This document shows, piece after piece, positions 44,201-56,200 of a stretch of DNA of 64,000 nt. Under the pieces are notes generated by a model. That model worked only from the letters and a program-made list of their open reading frames with translations. It did not search any database and was not told the origin of the DNA. Position 1 is the stretch's first letter. Each line of letters starts with the position of its first letter. The DNA is from Strigamia acuminata (lineage: Eukaryota > Arthropoda > Chilopoda > Geophilomorpha > Linotaeniidae), in contig OX442314.1 of the NCBI GenBank assembly GCA_949358305.1, positions 4,281,087-4,345,086 of the forward strand, read 5' to 3'. The position numbers and the translations under genes are program-made.

Positions 44201-47200
44201 TCGGTATATTTGGATCGGATGATTTCGATTGCAGAGGAATTAAACTCGATAGGATCACCCATTGCAGAGGCAGAGTTGTGTGCTCACATTTTACAGGGAC
44301 TCACCACAAGTTATGCTGCGGTGGTCACTAGCTGCGACGTAATAGGGCGCAGTACTTTGAAATTACCGACGCTACGACGGGCGCTGCTGGCTGAGGAGTT
44401 GAGGAAGACATCACTCTCACCCGCAGTGGAAGTTGGAGCAGAAAGTGCTTCTTGGATTGGTGGATTTGCGAGAGGCAACGAACGTGGATTTACCGGGTCG
44501 CGGACCAGCCGCGGTGGAGGAAGTGGTCGCCCCGGACCTAAGTGCTGGAACTGTGGCCGAATTGGGCACCGATATTCCGAATGTCGTCAACTTGATGATC
44601 CAGCGAAGGTTGCCGATAATCGCGTACGCGGTCGTGGGCAATTTCGCAGACGAGGGCGAGGACCGAACCAGCGAGCAAATGCTGTGACATCGGAACAGCC
44701 TGACGACCTTTCATACGTGGTCGATTATGCCATGAATGTGCAGGAAAACTTTAATCAAGTAATGAGTGAATCGAATTCAAATGATAGAGATATGAAAGAG
44801 GAATTCACCTGGTACATAGACTCAGGTGCATCATCTCATATGGCCAATAATGTGAAGTGTTTTAGTGAATTGCAAATAGTGCCTGGTAAGAAAGTGATAT
44901 TAGCTGATGGACGTCAGGAACAGTGCTACTTTATTTTTTGATAAAGGAAAAACGTCGGATAATTAAGTTGAGTGAAGTAAATTAGGTACCTTCATTGAAA
45001 ACTAATTTACTTTCGGTGGGACGAATTGTGGAATTGGGTTATATTGTGAGTTTTCATGATGGGATTTGTGACGTTAATTTGAAAAGTAGACAGATGATTT
45101 TTAGAGCGTTTAAATTCCGAGGGTTATACATATAAAGTGGACAATCACTCAAATATTTCATCTGCGGGATTGACGACGACTAAGAGACAATAGGGGGTTT
45201 CATTATATGAATGATTTTGCAATTTTGTGATTTTGCATTAATTACAAAATCATTATTTTTTGATGCCTCTAAAAATGGGATTACATTGAATTAACCCAGT
45301 CAATTTTGCAATTGTGTGATCTGGACAACTTTGTGATTTTTGAGTATTGCCATGTGATATCTGTTCTACCAATCACATTCACATTCACTAAAGTACAAGA
45401 GAGTAAAAACACAAAATCCCAAAAACATCTAAAAGGTAGTTTTTGTGATTTTGATAAGAAGTGATTTTGAGGCTTGTGAAACTCAAAACAAAATGGAGGC
45501 ATCCAAGCTCTATCTAAGTGGCCAACTTGTATCCTTGTATATCATCAATATGCTGATGCATCCATGACTGTATAACAGCTAGGAAACTCAATTAATGGCT
45601 CTTGTGCAATCTGTGAAACTTATATTTATTAAAATGTACTTTTTTAAAAAAAATTTTGTTCTATCACACAAATACAGGGTGAGTCAAAAGTCTGGAAACA
45701 CCTTTTTTTCTTGAAAATAACCGAAGATACATCAATTCTATTGATGTAGGCATATAGGAAGTTGATGGTGGGCTATCCAGTGGTGATCTTAAATTTGTCC
45801 CGGAAGGTCATCTTCAAGGTTATTCACTTTCTAACTTTTAAACCGTTTAAGATACAGCAAAATTTCCAATTACAAAGTTGTAGAGCACCATCAAATTAGT
45901 ATTATCCAACTTATCTTAGTCACTTTAAGTAAAATGGTTTTTTTTAAAAAATGAAAACAAATCAGCAAATTGAAATTTTTTATTCCTATAAAAATAAAAT
46001 AATTTAGACATTAAAAAAAGACAGTGGTTTTACTTGTGTACTTACATAATAATGCAGATTTGAATATATTTATTGAAGAAATTCAGTACTTTTGCAGTAA
46101 AAATTTAAGTTTTGTTACAATGGCTGGCTTTACTTCAGCTGATTTGTTTTCATTTTAAAATGAAAACATTTAAATTAAGATGTCTAAGATAAGTTGGATA
46201 GTACTAATTCGATCGTGTTCTACAACTCTGTAATTGGAAATTTTGCTGTATCTTAAACGGTTTAAAAGTTAGAAAGTGAATGACCTTGAAGATGACCTTC
46301 TGGGTCAAATTTATGGTCACCACTGAATAGCCTACCATTGACTTCCTATATGACCACATCAATAGAATTGACATATCTTTGGTCATTTGCAAGAAAAAAA
46401 AGTGTTTCCAGACTTTTGACTCACCCTGTACAGTAAGCTAGAACTAGTTATTTTGCATCACATTTTAAAATTGGTTAGATATAACTAAAACCCAATATGG
46501 TGGATGAGTCATGTGACTATTTAAATAATTGCAAAATTGCAAAATCATGATATTGTTTTTGCAACTAATTGTTAATCACAATTTGTGATGACAACTTGGA
46601 TTGAGTTTGGCTGCTGCCATTTTGCCAAAATATCAAAACTATCTTTGATTTTGTGATTGTGTATTTTTTCTGTTTTGTGTTTTTGCAATTATGCACACAA
46701 TTGGTGGAACTGATATCATGTGACAAATTCAAAAGTGCAAAATTGCTAAAGTAGCAAAATTGCAAAATTGCTTAATTAATGAAACCCCCTAATTACCTTT
46801 GATTGAGAATAATCACAAATCAGTACCAAATATTCCGGGATTGCCAATTACTTTATGGCATAAAAGATTGGCTCATTTAGGATTTAAATCGATTCACGCA
46901 ATAGTCAGCGAAGGACTGGTTAAGGGTATGCGACTAAATGTAAACAAGAATCCCGGAATATGTGATAAGTGCGTAGTTTCGAAGAAAACTCGTGACCCAT
47001 TCTCTTCAACTCAACATATTACAGCCACTGGACCATTTCAAATGGTTCATGTGGACTTATGTGGACCTATGAAAAGTGCATCTACTTTGGGGAATAGATA
47101 TATTTTTACAATTGTGGATGACTTTTCGCGTGCAATTTTCACAGAAATCCGAGACAACCAAAGAATTTCTTAACTATTTGCAACTCTACGAACCCACATA

Positions 47201-50200
47201 TGGCCGATCTTTACGAAAAGTGAGGTCAGACAATGGCACTGAATTTCTGGGTTCCAAATTTAAAAATTTGTTGCATGAGCGAGGAATTAACCACCAATTA
47301 ACTGTTCCTTACTCGCCTCAACAAAATGGCGCTGCCGAGCGCCCAAACAGGAAGTTACTTGATGCGGCTAGGACACTGTTACTGGATGCAAATTTGCCTA
47401 TTCGATTTTGGCAAAATGCGGTGGAAGTTGCCGCATACTATTGTAACAGATCCCGAATGAGACGTTTTAAAGATGAGACACTTATTGAGAGATTTACTGG
47501 ACATAAACCAAACATTGCAAACATGCGCCTTTTTGAGTGTCTTGCTTACACCTGGTTTCCGGCTCAGGAAAGGACCAAGTTCGACCTCCGAGCGAGGAGA
47601 GCAATTTTTATTGGTTATTCATTTCAATCGGCGGGTTGGCGGTTCTTTGACTCCAGCAGGAATAAATATTTTGTTGCACGTGACGCCAAGTTTGATGAGC
47701 AAACTCAGGGATCAAAGCTGTTATTGAAGGAATCAAGCGACGCATTGGACCGAACCGAGCCGAATCCATCATTGGAGAGTTGTGGATGAGGAAGTTTTAG
47801 TGGAGTTCAATGATCTACCTTCCCAACCCCCACAGCCTCCTCCACCTAATATTATGTAACCGAGCGCAGCACGACCGGTACGACGCAATCCAGTAAGGAC
47901 ATGTAGATTACCTGCCCATCCCACTCCATATGATGTGACGGATTGGCGCCGACACCGTAGAGTCAGGTTTTCATCTGGGGATATACACACGGCACGTCTA
48001 AACAAAGTTGAAATGGCAGATGATGTGATCGTGCCGAGGAATTATAAGCAAGCTATGGCATCAGCGCAAGCAGACAAATGGCAGAAAGCCATGGAATCGG
48101 AACTGAAGTCTCAGCGGGAACAGGACACTTGGGACATAGTTGACTGTCCTATTGGAAAGAAAGTTGTCGGATCTCGCTGGATTTATTTGCTTAAGACCAA
48201 TCAGAAGAGAAATATTCTAAAATAGCCCAAGGTTATAATGTTTTCAAGGGCGTGGATTATGATGAGTCGTACTCCCCCGTGGTGCGAATTGCGACAATAC
48301 GCATTTTAATGTGTGAAAATCGGATGATTTTACGTGTAAATTACAATTTTTAATTGATTTGTATTGTTGAATTATATTTCCATTTTTACTTGTGAATTTT
48401 GATATTGAATTTATGATTTTATTTGATTTGTGTATGTTATATTTTCATATTACAATGTGTTTTATCTCCACTTAAAATGTTTATCAATTTATTATAATAT
48501 GTTTTCAATTTCCATTTAAAAGGGTTTAACTTGTTCTCTTATCAACCGGAATGTTAGTTGCTAATCTGTTAAAGAATGTTATAATCTTCTAAATTGTGAC
48601 ACGCTCGTCATTGGTCCTTTGAGCGCGTCATTTGCATTTTGCCATCTTGTAAATGCTTGTGATTGGTTCTCCGAACTTATCATTTGCATCACCTTTTATC
48701 ATTTGAATTGAATAAATCTTAGTGTACTTTTTTACCTTAAACTGTGTGATCGTGCTTCCTTTATACTCCGACGCCATATTGGAACTTCAACAGAAACATC
48801 ATTTGTATCCAGAGAACTTTGGAAATTAATTGGTAAACTTCGAATAACTTTTTATTTACTTCAAGTTTAACATAATGGCATTGGCTGCCTGACACGGATT
48901 AAGAATGCGACATTGTGACATCGAAACAGCATATTTACATGCACTACTCAAAGGGACGGTTTTTATGGAATTATCCGAGGGCATTGACCTCGGTCCGGAC
49001 AAGGTGAAACTACTAAAGAAAGCCATATATGGCCTTTCTCAGGCTGGCCAAGCATGGCACATCACACTGGAAAAGGAATTACTAAAGTCAGGATTTGTGA
49101 AACATCCAACCGAACAATGTGTACATTTGTATTTTCTGGGAACGTCAATAATGATTTTAGCAACTTATGTCGACGACTTACTAACGTTGGACAATGACCC
49201 AAAGTTGCTGAGTAAGTTAATGACAAAGTTTCGTCAGCGTATTCGAGTCATTGATCTGGGGAAGATTGAAACCTTAGTAGGCATTCACATTGATCAAGAC
49301 TTGAATAAAAGTACAATTACATTGGATCAAACCAAGCATATTAGAGAGTTAGGCGAACACTTTGGACTTACTGGGTCGAGAACATTTAAAACATCAATGG
49401 ACCCATCTCAGAGATTAGAACTTCCGGGTTATCCCTTGAGACCTGATGCCAAAGATAAGCCTTATCGGGAACTGATGGGAGCATTACTCTACTTAGCTCA
49501 AGGACCTAGACCCGATATTGCATTTCCGGTCCCCTTCTTGTCTCAATGGCTCAACCAACCCTGTGAAGGACATTGGATCTCTGTGAAACGGATTTTGAGG
49601 TATTTACTGGGTACAGCGAATTACAGACTCACTTATATTGGGACGAAGGTGGACTTAACCACATATACAGATGCTTCTTGGAACACATGTGGCAAAGACT
49701 CTAAATCATTTGCCGGGTTTGTGAGATTGTTGAATAACACTGCAATTACGTGGCAAGCCAAAAAGCAAAGCTTGGTTTGCTTATCGACTTGTGAAGCAGA
49801 ATTTACAGCCATGATTGAGGCTAGTAAGGAACTTAAATGGATCCGAAACATAACCGAGGATATGCGAATCAACCCGCCATAGATTTGAAAAAAAATTTTA
49901 ACTTTTATGCGAGAACGGAAAATTTTAATCGAAGAGTTTCATTTGTGCGACAGGACTTGGAGAAGGGATTTTATGAGCTGACATATATATCAACGGACAG
50001 AATGTTGGCTGATATGATGACTAAAGCGATAGGGCCCGAAAAGTTGAAACACGCATGTGAACAAATTGGATTAGTTGACTTTACAGAAAGTTTGAAGAAT
50101 TAGAAATTGCGAATTATGATAAATCCAATATGTTGGTTAATTGGTTTTATAATTGATTAGTTTCGTAACTATGGAAATGCATGTATACTAAATTAGACTA

Positions 50201-53200
50201 GTACAACAGTAGTACATTTTATATAGATTCTAAACCCTTTTCGGCCCAGAGAATCCACTCATTCTTATTAGCTGTTTGTTTTGCTAGGTGACCATACCAA
50301 CCAATCAAGCTCTCTAATTAGAGCCATTTTTTAATATAGGAATAAGTTGTCAGGATTTTTCAGATGCAATTTCAGATGTACTGTAATTTGCTTGCTGAGT
50401 ACTATGAGCAATTAAAGTTAATGCTTTTCTGGGCAGATAGAGTTCACTAAATCTTCTCTATACTTTATAACTCAAATGGGATCAAATTAATCACCCCCAT
50501 CTTTGAATCATTTTATCCCCAACAATGTCTTAGTCCCCAACTAAAAAGGCAGTGGCTACGTTCATGTCCAACGTGAACGTATTATTTTGATGACATGCTG
50601 TGATTGACTGAGACCCATTGATGTCAATTCGTTCCCTCGACGTAAGGTTTCTCAAATTTGATGTTCTCGAGGTTTTAGCTTCTCTTTTGTCAGGTAAGAA
50701 TGCGTACTGCCAGAGGAACTGTACCCATGGGTTAGAAACACCATTGTGGCAGCCTATCAATAGCTAAGAGAGCATGGTGTTCACAATAAAAATAAAAATA
50801 AGAATTGAGCTAAAGTTGGCAGCAATTGGGATAAATATGTTGGGATATGAAACCTTTATTAGGAAGGGAGATTTTAAGTCATTTTGTTGGTTCATTTGAT
50901 AAAGTTCTCAGGCATTTAAACCGTAAAAAGATGAGTGATCCCACGTCATGCCTCTGACCAGTTTTAGACTTCTAAACTAAAGGTTCATTTTTCCCGCCCT
51001 TTTTTTTTCCCCGGGAAACGGGAAATTTTAATTCAATTTCCCGGGAATTCAACAAAATTAGGTATTTTTACACTAAAAACAAAAAAAAACGTTGAAAACA
51101 CAAAAAAAAAACACTGAAAACACTAGCTGCATTCCAAAACTAAAATATTTTGGGTTTTACTACAATTTTAAACCCAAAATGGCATCATTTCCTGCTTAAA
51201 CCCATGTCAAAACTTAAAATACACTTAAACTAAAATTGTTATTTTAATTTTTGAATGCAGCTACTGAAAACAAAAAAAACACTAAATACACTAAAACAAA
51301 TTAAAATGACACAATAGCCTTCCCTCTAAATTGGTCCCATATTTTATGACCAATGTTTTGGATGCCAAAGTCAATTCTTTTTGGTCCAAATTCAAATCTA
51401 GAGTTTTTAAAAATTTAAGCAAAGATACACCATCCTTATTCCTGCGCTCCTTAATTCGAACCAATAATGGTCCAAGCAATTCTGCTGAAATTGCATTGTT
51501 GTTAGTTTGCAAAGAATCTATTGTAGTCTATTGCAAACGACAAGAATATGAAGCGAACACGACGAGAAAAACGACGGGAATGCAAAGCAAATGCAACGGA
51601 AAAAACGACGAGAAATCGACGGGAATGGGAAGCAAATACGAAGTGAATGTGACGGAAAACGACGGGAATGTGAAGCGAATGCAACAGGAAAAACGACGAG
51701 AAATCGACGGGAATGGGAAGCGAATGCCACGGAAAAACGACAGAAATGCAAAGCGAACGCGACGTGTAAGCGACGTAGTCGTAAATGCTGTTAGGTTATA
51801 ATATTTACTAAAGACATTGTACGTATTATTGTATCGTATTATCAAGCAACTACGATTGCTAATTGTTCCTTCTGTATATATGTCACTTGTATTTATACTT
51901 TGCGTTACAAGCATTTGCAGTGTTTACATTTGATATGTATAACTTCTATATTGCGCCTATAGGTGGCACTTGTATACCTTTGGATCACGTGATTAGACAG
52001 ATTAAACTTAGACTTTCACCTGCACACACCTGTCTCTTCTTTCCTATGTTTTGGGTTTTCCACACCACTGCAAAGCTGGGCTTTTGCTAATGATTTGTAC
52101 CACAAATCAACAAGGTTATGGGCCCAACAACGTGGGAAAACCCTGGAAAACCATTTGAAGTCATTTTCAACAAGTTGGAGCCAATTAGAGGTGAAGAAAG
52201 AAATTCCCTCTAATTTATTCAAAATGGCGGCGCCCACAACTGAGGATGACAACTTGTGTTTTTGCCGAGATTCCGTGGATTTCCAAGAAGCAGAGAGTCA
52301 CTAAACAACACAGGAACACTATTTGGGGTTTGAAAGATATTAAACCCATTAATTATTCGTTTTTTTGTTTCCGAATTTTGGATTTTGGACGTTTTTCCGT
52401 GCTACGAGGCGAAGCACGCATCGGCGAAGTGTCGATATTTACGCAAAGTGAACGTTTTCTTCGAGTGTTACACGAGGACATTAATTCTCGACAACCACAC
52501 GTGAAGTGTGAACGAGAAAGAAGAAAGGAGACGGAAAACAAGCGGATTTTTGTGACAAAACGACACCTGATCTGATGAACGAGATTTTCGACGCGGAAAA
52601 GACATCAAAACGAGGCGAAATCAACAATACAGCTTTAAGAAGACTAGAACTTTTGTTTATTTCGAATATTGCTTTGAATACTATTAGTTATTTAAGTTTA
52701 TTAGCTTAGTACTGTGTTAGGATTTACTAACTTAACTATAAGAGCGAACTAACATCACAACTTTGCACCTTGTTGTGATAAACCAGTACTGAAAGTGTTT
52801 TTGAGGAAAACATTGTGTGTATTCAACGTTTTTCAAGTGGTGGACACTTATTTCAACCATGGAAACGGATAAACCAGAGAGGAAAATCACCTTGCTGAAC
52901 AGAGAGAACTATGATTCCTGGAAACAACAGATAAAAGTACTGTTAATGCATCATGGTTGTTGGGGTTTCACCGATGGAACTGAGGAGGCGTTGGCACCGG
53001 GGGCGTCATGGCGTGATCGCTCAGATTACAAACTGCGGAAAGGACGTGCCTTCAGCCTAATTTACTACTCGATTGAAGACCAATATCATGAGCTGCTTAA
53101 CGGGATCGAAGACGCGAAAAAGGCGTGGAATACGCTGCAAACCAACTTTGAACCAGTTTCCAGAGCGCGGATCATTCGTTTGTTGGACGAATTCTTCAGT

Positions 53201-56200
53201 TTAAAATATGACCCGGCAACGGAAACAATTGGGATTTTTGCAGCAAAGATACGAAACGCCGCAAAGAAATTGGCCGACGTGAAACACAAGTTGGAGGACT
53301 TATATCAAGCTTTCCAGTTGATTCGGTATTTACCTCAACAATACCAATCAATCGTTCAAAGTATCTACAGATGGGAAGACATAAACTTTACATTAGAGAA
53401 GGTCGAGGCCGAATTGGTGGCAGAAGAGGGCAGACTTGCACAACAGAGACGGGATTCGGGTCAGGGACAGATAATAGATGCTTTCAGCACTGGACCAAGC
53501 AATTCCAACACAAAGAGCGCTGAAAACACGCCGAAATCTCAACAGCAGCAGGGAAACAATAGCCAAAACAGTCGTGGATACGGAGGCGGACAAAAGGGCG
53601 GCCGATCAAACTATAGAGGCGGCAAAAATTTCAGAAATTTTTGTGGAAACACGACCGGATCATCGGGACGGGGGCCGTGTTTTCGCTGCAATCAACCAGG
53701 CCATTGGGCGAGAGATTGCACGACGCAATTGCCACCAAATAGCAGCCTAAATACCAACACAATGGAAGAATTGGATGCGAATATGATGAATGTCGGTTTC
53801 CTAACCGAATTGGACAAAGAAGAAATGCTGCAGTGCAGCACAGCAAATAACTGTTGGATTTACGACACCGGGGCAACAGGGCATTTCTGTAAAGAAAAGG
53901 ACCAGTTCTTTAACTTCAAACAAACCACGGGGACCATTAGCCAAGCGGATAAGAAGACATTAATCCAAATCCAAGGCGTCGGCGACGTCTGCGTGATGTG
54001 CGTCGTGGGACAAGAAACAATTCCGATTACTTTAAAGAAAGTTTATTACGCACCGGATTTGAGGAGAAATTTGATGTCGGGACCGTGTATAGATGAAGCA
54101 AGATGCAAGGTCGCAATTGGCTCTGGAATAGTGAAGATTTATGATCCACAGTGGAAACGACAGTTAATGCAAGCAGTGAAAAAGGACAGGCTGTATTACC
54201 TTCAAACAAGTGATCAGAAACCAGATTTCGACAAGTTGAGACAAAAACAGAACAATAAAGCCAATGTTGGCGAGCAACAAAACCAATCACCGGCTGGATC
54301 AACGAAAAATGCATCAAGTCCAGAAGAGGCTAGGCTTTGGCACGAGAGATTGGGACACATCCATTTTCCCAGTGTCCAACAAATGAGCAAAACACAAGCG
54401 GTAATTGGATTACCAGTGCTAGATGTCCCAATCACACAGTGTGATGTCTGCACATTGGCGAAAAAGAAGTCGGTTTCGCACAAATCAATACCTGGAATTA
54501 GATCGAAACAGCCACTAGAATTACTGCACATGGATGTATGCGGGGCTTTTGGGACAGCAACGCTCTCAGGAAATAGATATTTCCTGACCATCACAGATGA
54601 TTATTCGCGTTACTCAACAGTGTATCTAATGAAGAAAAAGGATGAGGTATTCGAGATATTTCAGAAGCATGTGAAACGAATAGAACGATTGCTCGGAAAG
54701 TCGGTTCTAGCAATTCGAACGGACAATGGGATGGAGTTTTGTTCCAACAAGTTCGGGGAGTACCTTGAGGGACAAGGAATTGCACACGAGAGAACCAACG
54801 CATACACACCTCAGCAGAATGGAGTTTCTGAGAGGCTTAACCAGACTTTGGCGAATGGAATGCGCGCACTCGTCTATGACGCGTAATTGGAACATCGTTT
54901 TTGGGGCGAAGCAATCCTAACATTCAACTATCTCCGAAATAGGATTGCCAAACTAAATTCAGATAAAACACCAATGGAACTGTATTATGGCCGTAAGCCG
55001 TCGCTTCGACACTTGAGGAAGTTTGGGAGTTTATGTTTCGTGCAAAAGAAAATTCGAGATGGGAAAATAGACAATAAGGGACTGCACGGAATTATGCTTG
55101 GCTATTCCCGGATAACAAAAGGATACAGGGTCTGGCTGCCAGAATTTTCCAAAGTGATCGAGACCAATGACGTTAAGTTTGTAGAAAGCAGACGCGGAGT
55201 TGAAGGCGTGCTGGGCCTACCAGAGAAATATACAACGTATATCGACAACCTAGAAGACAACTTGGATGATAACATCGATCGTCAATACTATTCGGATGAT
55301 GATGTAAGACCACCGCTACCTCCGCCGCAACCTATTGTGAAGAAAGAGGAAGAAGAATTTCCTCAACTGAAATTGAAGTTCAGATTACCGGATGAAAAGC
55401 TTCGACCCAAACCAAACATACAGCTGAAGCAGGGGTAAAACCGCAGGGCATTTTACCGCAGCCATGTCTTATGAATCCAATACCTACGATACCTGATCTT
55501 GTCTGGAAGAAGACAGAAAAGACAAGACCAACTGGACAGAGAGATATTGAGTACACCATCGAGGGATACGACAAACCAAGATTGCGTTCGATACCAGAAG
55601 TCAAACGTTACTGCAGGGACCACAATCTCCGTGTTCCTGAACATCTTTTCGAGGACAAGAGAAAGAAGAAGCCATCGGAATCGAATACAACAGCAGACTA
55701 TTCAGACGCAGATATAGACGAATTAACCCTTGACTTTGAAGCCAATCACCTCGAAGTTCACATTCCTACACGCTTTGAGCAGATTGCTAACTTGCCACAA
55801 AAAGGAGAGTGGAATCAAGCGATGTCTGACGAGATCGACACTATGCACGAACGCGACGTTTGGGAGTTGGTTCCACCGCCACCCGATACTAAAGTGATTG
55901 GATGTAGGTGGATCTACACAATCAAGCTGAATGAAAAGGAAGAGATAGCCCGATATAAAGCGAGACTTGTCACGCAAGGTTTTTCGCAAATCTACGGCGA
56001 GTCTTATGAAGAGACTTTCTCGCCTGTGGTCGACTTCTCCATTGTACGCTTTATGTTTACGCTGCTAGTGTGCATGTTAAAGTGGTCCTATATCCAGGCT
56101 GATGTCAAGTGCGCTTATCTCTACGCAAAGCTGCACAAAACCATATATATGCGCCAACCCAAGGGATTTATTTGCAAAGGGAAGGAAAACTACGTATGCA

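Larger units (their letters stand above)
43570..50208 (+). mobile_element. Copia-1 retrotransposon, 78 bp LTRs, degenerate
   Basis: The LTRs 43570-43647 and 50131-50208 are 78 bp, TGTTGG...CAACA, and differ at one base. The 5 bp target duplication GTAGT flanks both sides (43565-43569, 50209-50213). Directly after the 5' LTR, GGTTATGGGCC is a primer-binding site of the kind that pairs with an internal part of initiator tRNA-Met, as in Drosophila copia. Gag starts about 43814 (MAVKLDNSMAY) with in-frame stops; gag-protease, integrase, RT and RNase H follow in order but with stops and frameshifts and two large insertions. Not autonomous. It lies in intron 8 of DEG/ENaC copy 3, on the opposite strand. 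Confidence 0.88.

Noticed and set aside
50530-50760. Copia RT gene on the minus strand
   Set aside because: Only about 13 residues resemble RT; adjacent residues do not fit the domain.
51331-51914. Overlapping ORFs on both strands
   Set aside because: Created by a purine-rich tandem array and the Copia-2 LTR.
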